A stretch of DNA of 32,679 nt from an uncultured SAR116 cluster alpha proteobacterium (GTDB lineage: Bacteria; Pseudomonadota; Alphaproteobacteria; Puniceispirillales; Marisalimonadaceae), in assembly GCA_902539895.1 (NCBI GenBank), contig CACBMD010000015.1, positions 1 to 32,679 on the forward strand, read 5' to 3'. The position numbers and the translations under genes were made by a program. Below the pieces are notes generated by a model. It searched no databases. It was not told where the DNA came from and saw nothing but the letters and a program-made list of their open reading frames with translations. Below, in pieces: positions 19,313 through 27,588 of the stretch (its first letter is position 1; the number at the start of each line of letters is the position of its first letter).

Positions 19313-19426
19313 ATGAATTTCAAAATCATATTTCTAGTTGTTATATTTTTATCGTCTATTTCTTTTTATGGTTGTGGAAGAAAAGACACACCTATAAAAC
19401 CTTCACAAATATTTACAAAAAATTAG
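19313..19426 (+). CDS. lptM: Small lipoprotein, LptM/YifL-like
   Basis: A 37-residue open frame between argH and lysA, easily missed because of its size. Residues 1-20 form a hydrophobic lipoprotein signal ending in the lipobox SFYG-C21, followed by GRKDTPIKPS. The C-G-x-K-G-x-P-x-x-P type mature start is the hallmark of LptM (formerly YifL), a lipoprotein that assists assembly of the LptDE lipopolysaccharide translocon. In many proteobacteria it sits just before lysA or dapF. Here G is replaced by D in GRKDTP, and -3 of the lipobox is Phe instead of the usual Leu. The start is supported by the spacing (6 nt after argH, 7 nt before lysA). The gene symbol is by analogy. Confidence 0.82.
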   Translation: MNFKIIFLVVIFLSSISFYGCGRKDTPIKPSQIFTKN

Positions 19427-19433
19427 ATTTCTC

Positions 19434-20696
19434 ATGTTGCCTAAAGGTTTTTACAGAGATGAGAATGGTGAACTTAATGTTCAAGGCATTAAAATAGATG
19501 CTCTTACTGAAAAGTATGGCACACCACTATTTATTTACGATACAGGATTAATGAAAGAAAGATACGAACTCTTTTTAAACACTGTTAAAAGTGTCAAGGG
19601 AAATATTCACTATGCTGTTAAAGCAAATGATTCAGTGAACATAATAAAATTTTTTGGAAAATTAGGTGCTGGGGCTGACATAGTATCTATAGGTGAATTT
19701 CAAAAATGTATTGCTGCTGGAATTACTCCAGATAAAATAATTTTTTCTGGTGTTGGGAAAGATAAAAATGAGATTGAAACAGCATTAAGAAATAATATTT
19801 TACAATTTAATATTGAATCAGAAGAAGAACTTTATGATATCCATGAAATTGCTTTGAAGCTCAAGCTAACAGCAAATATTTGTTTAAGGATAAATCCTGA
19901 CATTGCACCAAATACTCACAAAAAAATCTCAACTGGCGAAAAAGAAACTAAATTTGGAATTAATAATGAGGATATACTCTCAATCTATCAAAAATTGCAC
20001 AAATTAAAATATATTAATCCAGTTGGTTTAGGTGTTCACATTGGATCTCAAATTTTTGATTTCAATTTCTTTCACAAAGCATACTTAAACCTTAAAACTA
20101 TTGCTGACAATCTTAAAAGTAAAGGATTTAAAGTTCCTACTTTAGATTTAGGAGGTGGAATTGGAATATATTATGATCAAAATAAAAATCCAGATTTTGA
20201 TACCTATAAAAAAGTTATTTCTGATTTGTTTCTAGACTCTGAATATAAGCTAAGCTTTGAACCGGGAAGAAGCTTAATAGCGGAAGCAGGCATTTTAGTT
20301 ACAAAAGTTATAAGAAACAAAAAAAATAAAGATAAAAATTTTATTGTAATTGACGTAGCAATGAATAATTTAATTAGACCAACTTTATATGACGCATACC
20401 ATAAAATAGAACCTGTTAAAAAGATTCCAGGTAAAGAAATTATTGCAGATATTGTTGGACCAATTTGTGAAACCGGAGATTTTATTGCTCTAAATAGAAA
20501 AATTACTGAAGTTAATAATAATGATAAATTGATAATAAGAACTACAGGCGCATATGCATCTGTAATGAAATCCAATTATAATGCGAGAGTCGACGCAGTA
20601 GAAATTTTAATATATAACGGTAAATCATATAAGTTAAAACAAACTGATACTATTCTGGATATAATATCAAAAGAAAAGATAATAGAGTTCATTTAA
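19434..20696 (+). CDS. lysA: Diaminopimelate decarboxylase
   Basis: LysA decarboxylates meso-diaminopimelate to lysine, the last step of lysine synthesis, using PLP. The 420-residue protein shows the PLP lysine in YAVKAND (K63), GVHIGSQIFD (about 200-209), LDLGGGIGI (about 237), the phosphate-binding EPGRSLIAEAG (about 277-287) and the VGPICETGDF motif with the conserved cysteine (about 342-351). Length matches the family. It follows lptM by 7 nt and ends 2 nt before the convergent zinc-ribbon gene. Confidence 0.98.
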   Translation: MLPKGFYRDENGELNVQGIKIDALTEKYGTPLFIYDTGLMKERYELFLNTVKSVKGNIHYAVKANDSVNIIKFFGKLGAGADIVSIGEFQKCIAAGITPDKIIFSGVGKDKNEIETALRNNILQFNIESEEELYDIHEIALKLKLTANICLRINPDIAPNTHKKISTGEKETKFGINNEDILSIYQKLHKLKYINPVGLGVHIGSQIFDFNFFHKAYLNLKTIADNLKSKGFKVPTLDLGGGIGIYYDQNKNPDFDTYKKVISDLFLDSEYKLSFEPGRSLIAEAGILVTKVIRNKKNKDKNFIVIDVAMNNLIRPTLYDAYHKIEPVKKIPGKEIIADIVGPICETGDFIALNRKITEVNNNDKLIIRTTGAYASVMKSNYNARVDAVEILIYNGKSYKLKQTDTILDIISKEKIIEFI

Positions 20697-20698
20697 TA

Positions 20699-21526
20699 TT
20701 AAAATACTTTTTTTAACAACGTTGCTTTAACAGTTACATTATCTTTTTGATTTTGAATATTGACTCTAACTAATTTATTGAAACTTATTTCAGAGTTAGG
20801 AGAGATAATTTTATCTTCTAATATTAAAATTTTTTCCATAATAATTTTTCTATCTTCTCTTACTCCTAAGATTTTAATTCTAGGTACTAACATTGGTCTT
20901 TTTGATATGTTTTTTATGGCACCAGTAAATCTTATTTCTTGTTCTTGAACTTTAGCAACAAAATTGGTCAAGTTTAAATTCTTGGTGTCCGCCAAAATAG
21001 GCAAGTCAATTTTTGCAAAAATAGAGTTAATCTTTTCAATATAATTTTGTGTGTGATTTGGAATATAAAAAAAGCTATAACTTAATATTGTTGAACGAAA
21101 GAAAATTGCTAAAAAAAATGTTAAACATAAAGCAATAAAAAGAAATGGTAATATGTTTAACTTATTATTTTTCTTTTTATCATTTTCTTTTTTAATGTTT
21201 TTAATTTTGTTTTTATTATTCTCGTTAAGTTTGGATAATGACAATTCAGAAGCTATTTCTGCAACAGTTTTATTTTTTTGATCTAGTACAGGATTAGATT
21301 TTTTGGCTAAGATTTTTGATTTATCCTCTACTATTGATTTGATAGAGGCTAATTCTAGTTTGACTTTTTCGGATTTATTTTTATTTTCAATTGGATTTTC
21401 TACTGTGGTTGACGGTAAAGCCCATTTTTCATTACAAACTCCACATTTCAACCACTGAATATTCTTTGTCAAAATACTTTGATTCAGTTCAAATACGGTT
21501 CCACATGATTTACACGTTTCATGCAT
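20699..21526 (-). CDS. Zinc-ribbon (MJ0042-type) single-pass membrane protein
   Basis: A 275-residue protein with an N-terminal zinc ribbon (C5-x2-C8 and C28-x2-C31 in CKSCG and CGVCNEKW), a charged Lys/Asn-rich linker (about 40-125), one membrane helix (about 127-150, LPFLFIALCLTFFLAIFF) and a C-terminal domain resembling DUF3426 (LTNFVAKVQEQEIRFTGAIK onward). Alphaproteobacterial relatives often lie beside ftsEX; here those genes are absent and a YdcF-like gene comes next. The function of the family is not established. The topology implies a cytoplasmic zinc ribbon and a periplasmic beta-rich domain. Confidence 0.8.
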   Translation of the reverse strand: MHETCKSCGTVFELNQSILTKNIQWLKCGVCNEKWALPSTTVENPIENKNKSEKVKLELASIKSIVEDKSKILAKKSNPVLDQKNKTVAEIASELSLSKLNENNKNKIKNIKKENDKKKNNKLNILPFLFIALCLTFFLAIFFRSTILSYSFFYIPNHTQNYIEKINSIFAKIDLPILADTKNLNLTNFVAKVQEQEIRFTGAIKNISKRPMLVPRIKILGVREDRKIIMEKILILEDKIISPNSEISFNKLVRVNIQNQKDNVTVKATLLKKVF

Positions 21527-21573
21527 TTAAAAATACCTTACGAAATTGTTGAAATAATCATTTATATTATACT

Positions 21574-21599
21574 AACATGTGTTTTATTGCCAACATGTT
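21574..21599. promoter_or_regulatory. Paired ACATGT elements in a divergent gap
   Basis: In the 92-nt gap between the zinc-ribbon gene and the ydcF-like gene, AACATGT (21574-21580) and ACATGTT (21593-21599) form a 7-bp inverted repeat with a 12-nt spacer. Because ACATGT is itself palindromic, the two copies are also direct repeats 18 bp apart. This could be a two-site operator or a small hairpin. No function is assigned. Confidence 0.25.
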
Positions 21600-21618
21600 T
21601 AGTTAAATTGAATTTTTT

Positions 21619-22230
21619 ATGTTAAGCAGAATTTTTAAAACCTTTTTTATTTTTATGATAACTTCAATTTTTGTTCTTTTTTTTATTGGATTATACAACT
21701 TTAAAAATAATATATTATCTTTTACAAAACATAATAAAGAAAGTCCTAATATTGTAATATTAACTGGTGGAACTAATAGAATTAAAGATGGTTTGAAAAT
21801 TGTAAAAGATTTAAAAAAATCAAAAAAACACAACTACAAAATTCTTGTAAGCGGAACAGGCACAGGGTTTACCAAAAACAGTTTAAAAAATAAATTAGGA
21901 CCAAACTTTAATCCTCATTTAATTCAATGCTGCATTGACCTCGACAACGTCTCACAAAATACTCTTACTAATGCCAGTGAAACTTTAAAATGGACTAATA
22001 AAAATAATATAAAAGAGTTCATACTAATAACTAGTAATTATCACATGCCTCGTGCTTTGCTTGAGTTTAAGAATGTAATGCCAAATCTAAAAATTCATTC
22101 ATATGCAATTACTCCTAAAAAACATGACATTGAAAATTGGTTTGGTTCATATCAAACTTTTAGTCTAGTTTTTACAGAATATTGTAAACATATTGTTGCA
22201 AACGTAAGGATAAAGTTTTTTAAAACATAA
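21619..22230 (+). CDS. YdcF/SanA-like DUF218 membrane protein
   Basis: A 203-residue protein with one N-terminal membrane helix (about 7-26) and a DUF218 domain: IVILTGGTNRIKDGL (about 45-59), the mid-region NTLTNASETLKWTNK, and ITSNYHMPRALLEFK (about 135-149). The family includes YdcF, ElyC and SanA, linked to envelope integrity or lipid-carrier metabolism, with no settled reaction. In related alphaproteobacteria such a gene often follows ftsEX, which is missing here. It converges on tyrC with an 8-nt gap. No clear Shine-Dalgarno precedes the ATG. Confidence 0.82.
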   Translation: MLSRIFKTFFIFMITSIFVLFFIGLYNFKNNILSFTKHNKESPNIVILTGGTNRIKDGLKIVKDLKKSKKHNYKILVSGTGTGFTKNSLKNKLGPNFNPHLIQCCIDLDNVSQNTLTNASETLKWTNKNNIKEFILITSNYHMPRALLEFKNVMPNLKIHSYAITPKKHDIENWFGSYQTFSLVFTEYCKHIVANVRIKFFKT

Positions 22231-22238
22231 TTTATTTT

Positions 22239-23117
22239 TTATAATTGACCTGCTTCAATTATTTTTTTACGAATTGATCTTGTTCTCGAAAAAAAAGAAT
22301 GTAATTTCTGACCTTGTTTTTTTCTTATTGCTTTTTGAAGATCCGATAAGTCTTCGTTAAATCTTTGTAACATTTCAAGAACAGCCTCAGAATTGTTTAA
22401 AAAAACATCCCTCCACATAATTGGATCTGAAGCTGCAATTCTAGTAAAATCTCTAAACCCTGAAGCAGAAAATTTAATTACATCATTCTTTAAATCAGTT
22501 TCCAAATCAGAGGCTGTTCCAACAATAGTATATGCAATCAAATGTGGAAGGTGTGAAGTGATAGCAAGTATTTTGTCATGATATTCTGCACTTACGGTTT
22601 CAACAATAGAGCCTAAACTTTCAAAAAAGTTTGCGAGTTTTTTTGTTTGAACTGTTTCCTTATCATTTATAATCAACCAATATCTATTTTCAAATAGTGA
22701 GCTAAATCCAGATTTAGGTCCGGAGTATTCTGTTCCAGCAAGTGGATGTGATGGAATAAAATTAACACTAGTTGGAATGTAAGGATTAACGTCGTTTATA
22801 ACAGAATTTTTTGTGGATCCAGTATCAGTAACTGTGGCGCCTTCTTTTAATGAGGACGTAATTAATTTTGCTACCGTGTTCATAGAACCAACTGGTACCG
22901 CAAGTATCACTAAATCAGCATCCTTTACTGCATCATGAATTTTATCACAAACAAAAGTGGCTATTTTCATTTCTGATACAATTTCTCTGTGTTTTGAGTT
23001 TATATCATATGCAAAGGTAGTAACTCCTACTTTTTGTTTTTTATTAATTGCATGTAAAATAGAGGTTCCAATTAAACCTAACCCAATAATAGAAATTTTT
23101 TTAAATTCTGATTTCAT
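22239..23117 (-). CDS. tyrC: Prephenate/arogenate dehydrogenase (cyclohexadienyl type)
   Basis: This NAD-dependent enzyme of tyrosine synthesis oxidises prephenate or arogenate. The 292-residue protein has the Rossmann motif IIGLGLIGTSILHA (about 9-22), ADLVILAVPVGSM, the substrate-loop SHPLAGTEYSGPKSG (about 122-136) and the catalytic-site helix SHLPHLIAY with its histidines. It is the last gene of the minus-strand run chorismate mutase-hisC-tyrC, starting 2 nt after the hisC stop. Substrate preference (prephenate or arogenate) cannot be read from sequence; the gene is often annotated as cyclohexadienyl dehydrogenase. Confidence 0.93.
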   Translation of the reverse strand: MKSEFKKISIIGLGLIGTSILHAINKKQKVGVTTFAYDINSKHREIVSEMKIATFVCDKIHDAVKDADLVILAVPVGSMNTVAKLITSSLKEGATVTDTGSTKNSVINDVNPYIPTSVNFIPSHPLAGTEYSGPKSGFSSLFENRYWLIINDKETVQTKKLANFFESLGSIVETVSAEYHDKILAITSHLPHLIAYTIVGTASDLETDLKNDVIKFSASGFRDFTRIAASDPIMWRDVFLNNSEAVLEMLQRFNEDLSDLQKAIRKKQGQKLHSFFSRTRSIRKKIIEAGQL

Positions 23118-23119
23118 CT

Positions 23120-24208
23120 TTATTTTCTAAAAAAAGTTTTCAATTCATTTATAAATTTTAAATTTTCTTCTTTAGTACCAATTGAAACTCTTAGATAATT
23201 TGATAAACCATAAACTTTCATTCCTCTTACTAATATTCCTTTTGAAGCCAAAAAACTTTCTGCATTCTCTGCGCTATACTCAAGCTCAACAGGAAACTTT
23301 ATTAATAGAAAATTAGTAATAGAACTCTTAAATTCCAAATTAAGTAATTTCAATTCTTTTTCTAACCAAGACATCCATTTGAGATTATGTTGAACAGATT
23401 TTTTTTGAAACTCTAAATCTTCTAAAGCTGCAACACCTGCCATGATAGCAGCGACATTTACACTAAACGGACCACGTACTTTCATAAGGTTTTCAATTAT
23501 ATTTTCTGACGCATAACCCCAGCCTAATCTCAGAGAGGCTAAACCATGTAATTTTGAAAATGTTCTTAACATTATCACATTTTCATATTTTTCTGCTAGT
23601 TCACTACCATCTATATAATCATCATTAATAACAAATTCTGAATAAGCAGCGTCATAAACTAACAGAATATTTTTAGGAATTGATTCGTGTAGTCTAAAAA
23701 CTTCTTTCTTTGTTATAAAAGTACCAGTAGGATTATTAGGATTAGCTAAAAAAATTAACTTAGTTTTCCTACTTATCTTTGAAAGAATGTTATCAACACA
23801 AGCTGTATGATTTACATCATTTGCTACAACACCCATAGCACCAGCTATCGCAATGGCTTGAGGAAATTGAAGAAACCCAAATTCTGTATATATAGCTTCA
23901 TCATTATAGTTCAAAAAAGTTTGAGCAAGAATTGATATTAATTCATCGGAACCATTACCTAAAATAATTTTTTTCTTATTTAGTGAATATCTTTTAGAAA
24001 TTGCGCTTACTAATTCATCACTTACCTGTGGTGGATATCTATTTAGATCGCTAGAAAAAATTTTAAGAGCTTTAATGGCATTCAAAGATGCACCCAACGC
24101 GCTTTCATTTGCAGATAATCTAATTAAGTTATTTATTTTACTTTTGCCAAAATTTGGTTTGTAGGTTTGTAATTTTTCAATATTTGATTTTGGAGAAGGG
24201 AAATCCAT
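23120..24208 (-). CDS. hisC: Histidinol-phosphate / aromatic aminotransferase
   Basis: A 362-residue fold-type I PLP aminotransferase of the HisC family. Visible are RLSANESALGAS (about 31-42), ILGNGSDELI (about 81-90), the FLANPNNPTGTF substrate motif (about 153-164), VYDAAYSEF, the PLP-lysine segment RTFSKLHGLASLRLGW (about 215-230) and the C-terminal YLRVSIGT. Placement between chorismate mutase and tyrC suggests it acts in phenylalanine/tyrosine transamination, possibly also in histidine synthesis. Dual use is known for HisC homologues in this context; it is inference here. Confidence 0.94.
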   Translation of the reverse strand: MDFPSPKSNIEKLQTYKPNFGKSKINNLIRLSANESALGASLNAIKALKIFSSDLNRYPPQVSDELVSAISKRYSLNKKKIILGNGSDELISILAQTFLNYNDEAIYTEFGFLQFPQAIAIAGAMGVVANDVNHTACVDNILSKISRKTKLIFLANPNNPTGTFITKKEVFRLHESIPKNILLVYDAAYSEFVINDDYIDGSELAEKYENVIMLRTFSKLHGLASLRLGWGYASENIIENLMKVRGPFSVNVAAIMAGVAALEDLEFQKKSVQHNLKWMSWLEKELKLLNLEFKSSITNFLLIKFPVELEYSAENAESFLASKGILVRGMKVYGLSNYLRVSIGTKEENLKFINELKTFFRK

Positions 24209-24216
24209 GAATTATC

Positions 24217-24750
24217 CTAAGAATCTTCTTTTTTTAATTTTACAATGCTATAATCTTTTTGATTAATATCCTTATAAAGTGGTACATTTGCTATAACATC
24301 GAAATTCACTCTCATTTCAGTTTGTTTTGTTAGTTTGTCAATACTTTGGCTATCAATAAATCCAAGTTCTATGTCTTGTTTTTCCAATGAAGCAAGTAAA
24401 CTGACAACACTTGAAAAATAAGTAGTTTTAAAATAATTTCCGAAATGAGCTAAGTAGGCAGATTTAATTTCATCGTCATTCCCAGCAACACCAATTTTAA
24501 TGATTTTCTGCATTGACAAATTAGAAGAAATAATTTGACGCCAAACTTTTTCAACTAAAAATTTATCTAAGCCTAAATGTACTAATTTCTTAATTAAATC
24601 CTCTTCTCTTTTTGGATCAAAGGGGAAACTACCCTTTTTAGCATCCATAATCTTAGAGGCCAAGGATTGCCTTTCTATTATTAATTGGCATAAGTTCTTG
24701 TCAATCTCATCAATTCTAGACCTAAGTTCATTTAATTCTATATTATTCAT
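24217..24750 (-). CDS. Chorismate mutase (AroQ) with C-terminal extension
   Basis: The first ~85 residues form an AroQ-type helical chorismate mutase (chorismate to prephenate): ELRSRIDEIDKNLCQLIIER (8-27), the KxxR-like region FDPKREEDLIKKL and the third helix FLVEKVWRQIISSNLSMQ. Residues ~90-177 are an extra domain (KIGVAGNDDEIKSAYLAHF, then IELGFIDSQ) that looks like a shortened relative of prephenate-dehydratase-type binding domains; no TRF-type dehydratase catalytic motif is seen. Alphaproteobacterial homologues I know of are often near 280 residues, so this copy appears shortened. It leads the operon with hisC (8 nt on) and tyrC. Confidence 0.88.
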   Translation of the reverse strand: MNNIELNELRSRIDEIDKNLCQLIIERQSLASKIMDAKKGSFPFDPKREEDLIKKLVHLGLDKFLVEKVWRQIISSNLSMQKIIKIGVAGNDDEIKSAYLAHFGNYFKTTYFSSVVSLLASLEKQDIELGFIDSQSIDKLTKQTEMRVNFDVIANVPLYKDINQKDYSIVKLKKEDS

Positions 24751-24881
24751 GTTTCGCCTTTTTCTTTAAGTACACTTATATACTTTAATAAAATAAAATA
24801 AACTTTTTGATTAAATTAATTTTTATAATACGATAATTTTAATTAGTTATTTAATAATTTTTCAATTTTCAAAGGATTCAA

Positions 24882-25646
24882 ATGCTAGAAATCTTCATTA
24901 TTAATGCTTTATCAGATAATTATATTTATTTATTACGAAATGAACATAAAAATTTAACAAGCGTGATAGATCCAGGAGAAGCGGAACCAGTAATAAATTT
25001 TTTAAATAATAAGAGATGGCATTTAGATGAGATTATTAATACTCACCATCATCATGATCATGTTGGAGGAAATACAGAGCTTTTAGATATTTATAAATCA
25101 AAATTGATAGCTCCTTCTTATGAAAATGACCGTATTTCAAATATTGATATTCTTGTTTCAGATAATGAAACTATCAATATTACAGGCATACCTTCAAAAG
25201 TATTTCATACACCAGGTCATACATTAGGTCATGTATGTTTTTATATGCCTGAAGAGAAATGTTTGTTTTCAGGAGATACTTTATTTTATTTAGGTTGTGG
25301 TCGAGTTTTTGAAGGTACTATGGATCAAATGTGGTCAAGTTTGGTAAAACTTAAATTATTACCAGATGATATATCTGTATATTGTGGTCACGAATATACG
25401 TTATCTAATATGAAATTTGCTAAATATATTGATACTAACAATGATTTGCTAAATAAAATTAGCATAGAAATTAAAAATAAAAGAGAAAAAGGATTACCAA
25501 CTGTTCCATTTAATTTGGGAGTAGAAAAAAAAATTAATCCATTTTTAAGAGCAGACGATGAAAATTTTATAAGATCAGTTGGTTTAAATAGTAATAATGC
25601 TTCTGAATCTTTTGGAGAAATTAGGCTTAAAAAGGATAGTTTTTAA
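24882..25646 (+). CDS. gloB: Hydroxyacylglutathione hydrolase (glyoxalase II)
   Basis: GloB hydrolyses S-lactoylglutathione to lactate and glutathione, the second step of methylglyoxal detoxification. The 254-residue metallo-beta-lactamase-fold protein shows the dinuclear metal site THHHHDHVGG (about 54-63), HTPGHTLGH (about 109-117), FSGDTLFYLGCGRVFEGT with the bridging Asp, YCGHEYTLSN (about 167-176) and the C-terminal NPFLRAD substrate-site region. A Shine-Dalgarno AAAGGA precedes the ATG. It overlaps the convergent folB by 4 nt. The 131-nt divergent gap to chorismate mutase is AT-rich with no promoter I could call with confidence. Confidence 0.97.
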   Translation: MLEIFIINALSDNYIYLLRNEHKNLTSVIDPGEAEPVINFLNNKRWHLDEIINTHHHHDHVGGNTELLDIYKSKLIAPSYENDRISNIDILVSDNETINITGIPSKVFHTPGHTLGHVCFYMPEEKCLFSGDTLFYLGCGRVFEGTMDQMWSSLVKLKLLPDDISVYCGHEYTLSNMKFAKYIDTNNDLLNKISIEIKNKREKGLPTVPFNLGVEKKINPFLRADDENFIRSVGLNSNNASESFGEIRLKKDSF

Positions 25647-25999
25647 ATATTTGATAACTCGTAAGCAACTTCACAATCATTAAAAATATTAGGTTTAGAG
25701 ATGTTTACTTTTGCACCAATAACATAACTATTTACCATCAAAGTTGAATGAATCTTTTCTACGAGCACTTCTAGTAATTGGAAATGTTGACTTTGAATAA
25801 TATCAATTAGACAATTTCTAAATTGACTATAATCTTGCGTAGATTCTAGGTTATCTTGTTTAGGTTCAGAATCATTTGAAAGTAGTAATTCTACATTTAC
25901 TATTAATTTTTGTTTATTTTTTTTTTCGTGTTCATAAACACCTATTGATGCTTGTATGATCAAGTTATTTATAAGTATTTTTCTATTTCTTACCTTCAT
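25643..25999 (-). CDS. folB: Dihydroneopterin aldolase
   Basis: FolB converts dihydroneopterin to hydroxymethyl-dihydropterin in folate synthesis. The 118-residue protein has the family opening KILINNLIIQASIGVYEHEK (7-26, with the active-site Glu region), the central DYSQFRNCLIDIIQSQHFQLLE-type helix pair (quoted in part: SQFRNCLIDIIQ) and the C-terminal AKVNISKPNIF with the catalytic lysine. It is the last gene of the HAD-ABC-SDR-folB run and lies 12 nt after the pteridine-reductase-like gene. The last 4 nt overlap gloB. Confidence 0.92.
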   Translation of the reverse strand: MKVRNRKILINNLIIQASIGVYEHEKKNKQKLIVNVELLLSNDSEPKQDNLESTQDYSQFRNCLIDIIQSQHFQLLEVLVEKIHSTLMVNSYVIGAKVNISKPNIFNDCEVAYELSNI

Positions 26000-26011
26000 G
26001 CTAATATTTTA

Positions 26012-26785
26012 TTATAATCCAACATCTCTTCTTGGAGGAGCAAGATGCGCTCCACCGTCAAGAAGAGTTACATGGCCTGTCATAGATTTAGTATTTATAA
26101 TGAGTTGAATTGCATTTAAAATTTCTTCAACTGTAGAAGATGACTTCAACAAGTTTTTTTTATGAGATTTTTCAAAAGCTTTTCGATCTTGTCCTGGCGC
26201 TAACAAAGTTATTCCAGGTGCTATACCATTCACTCTTAAAAAAGAGGCATAGGTAAGTGCTGACATTTTTGTAAGACCATACATTGCTTGTTTTGATAAT
26301 GTGTAAGTATAGTAATCTGGATTCAATCCAAAAATTTTTGCATCGAGAATATTAATTACAAAGCCTTGAGAAATATTTTCATGTTTTTTCATCTTCATGG
26401 TGTATTTAGCTAATGCTCTAGTTAAAAGCGTAGGAGCAATAAAGTTTACTGACATGTGACGATGAAGCTCTTCCACTCTAAAATTATTTCCATTGTCATA
26501 ATTAAAATAACCGGCATTATTAATTAATCCAACCCATTTTGAATCTTGTGATTCAATTTCTTTTACTAATTTTTCAATATCTGAGAGACAAGTTAAATCA
26601 GCTTGATGTGTGCTTACATTTCCACCAATTTTCACTAAATAATCCGCTGTTTCTTCAGCCAATGTTTTCGATTTATTGTAATGAATAGCTATTTTCCAGC
26701 CCTTCTTTGTTAAATCAATAGCTATAAATTTTCCTAATCTTTTTGCTGAAGCTGTAACGAGTATTGTTTTATTTTTAATTTCCAA
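26012..26785 (-). CDS. SDR oxidoreductase, pteridine reductase/FolM-like
   Basis: A 257-residue classical short-chain dehydrogenase. The cofactor motif ILVTASAKRLGKFIAIDL (about 7-24) resembles the T-G-x3-(K/R)-R-x-G version of pteridine reductases, but the first Gly is Ala. NNAG is present (LINNAGYFNY, about 88-97) and the catalytic Tyr-x3-Lys appears in YYTYTLSKQAMYG. Linkage to folB, 12 nt downstream, supports reduction of dihydromonapterin or dihydrofolate, as for E. coli FolM. This would matter if the genome lacks folA or relies on an alternative DHFR. The exact substrate is inferred. Confidence 0.82.
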   Translation of the reverse strand: MEIKNKTILVTASAKRLGKFIAIDLTKKGWKIAIHYNKSKTLAEETADYLVKIGGNVSTHQADLTCLSDIEKLVKEIESQDSKWVGLINNAGYFNYDNGNNFRVEELHRHMSVNFIAPTLLTRALAKYTMKMKKHENISQGFVINILDAKIFGLNPDYYTYTLSKQAMYGLTKMSALTYASFLRVNGIAPGITLLAPGQDRKAFEKSHKKNLLKSSSTVEEILNAIQLIINTKSMTGHVTLLDGGAHLAPPRRDVGL

Positions 26786-26787
26786 AC

Positions 26788-27585
26788 TTATTTTTCCTTT
26801 TGCAGAACAGAGTATGAAGTATCTCTAATTGATTTTAAATATCCATTAAAAGATTTATCTTGCAATGATTTTCTGAGACCTAAATTTTGCCAAGACTGGT
26901 TATTAAAACTTTTGGGAGGATTGAATTTATTTATCACTCTTAGTGGCGCCATTCCTATTACCAAAACTTCATCACTTAATAAAGCTGCTTCTTCTATAGA
27001 ATGTGTAACCATTAACACAGTAAGGGAGTTTTTTTTTATTATTGAAACAAGCTCAGTTGAAATAATCTCTCTACTTAAGTTATCTAGAGCCGCAAATGGT
27101 TCATCTAACAATAATAAATTAGGACAAAAAAGCAATGCTCTCGCAATTGCAACCCTTTGTAATAAACCACCCGATAATTTATGAGGATAGTATGAAGAAA
27201 ACTCCCCTAACCCAATATTTTTTATAAGTTTATCTATGTCTTTATAGTTAGATTTTCTATTATTAGAATTAGCTAATAAAATATTATCATAAACACTTAA
27301 CCACGGCATTAAGGAAGGATTTTGTTGAATTAAAGTTACTTGGTTAATTACTTTAATCAAGGTCTGATTTTCAAATTTTATTTCTCCTTTTTCAGGTTCA
27401 ATTAACCCGGCAATTAATTTTAACAAGCTTGATTTTCCTGTACCTGAAGGGCCGATAATACTAGTAAATCTACCTTTTTTAATTTTACAATTAAAATTAT
27501 CTAAGATAATTTTTTTATTATTTTTTTCATAATATGAGAAAGATATGTTTTTTAAAATTAAATCATTTATTTGATCTGTTTTCAT
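26788..27585 (-). CDS. ABC transporter ATP-binding protein, NitT/TauT-like
   Basis: A 265-residue ABC ATPase with complete catalytic motifs: Walker A GPSGTGKSS (about 43-51), the Q-loop LIQQNPSLMPWLSV, signature LSGGLLQRVAIARAL (about 137-151), Walker B LLLLDEPFAALD and the switch histidine in MVTHSIEEAA. The GLGEFSSYYPHKLSGG segment and the C-terminal tail after VLVIGMAPLRVI look most like the nitrate/taurine/sulfonate group (COG1116). No permease or binding protein is adjacent. It is packed between the HAD gene (3 nt) and the SDR gene (2 nt). It might serve the orphan YnjBC-like pair at 10542-13479, or a transporter outside the window. Confidence 0.88.
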   Translation of the reverse strand: MKTDQINDLILKNISFSYYEKNNKKIILDNFNCKIKKGRFTSIIGPSGTGKSSLLKLIAGLIEPEKGEIKFENQTLIKVINQVTLIQQNPSLMPWLSVYDNILLANSNNRKSNYKDIDKLIKNIGLGEFSSYYPHKLSGGLLQRVAIARALLFCPNLLLLDEPFAALDNLSREIISTELVSIIKKNSLTVLMVTHSIEEAALLSDEVLVIGMAPLRVINKFNPPKSFNNQSWQNLGLRKSLQDKSFNGYLKSIRDTSYSVLQKEK

Positions 27586-27588
27586 ATC

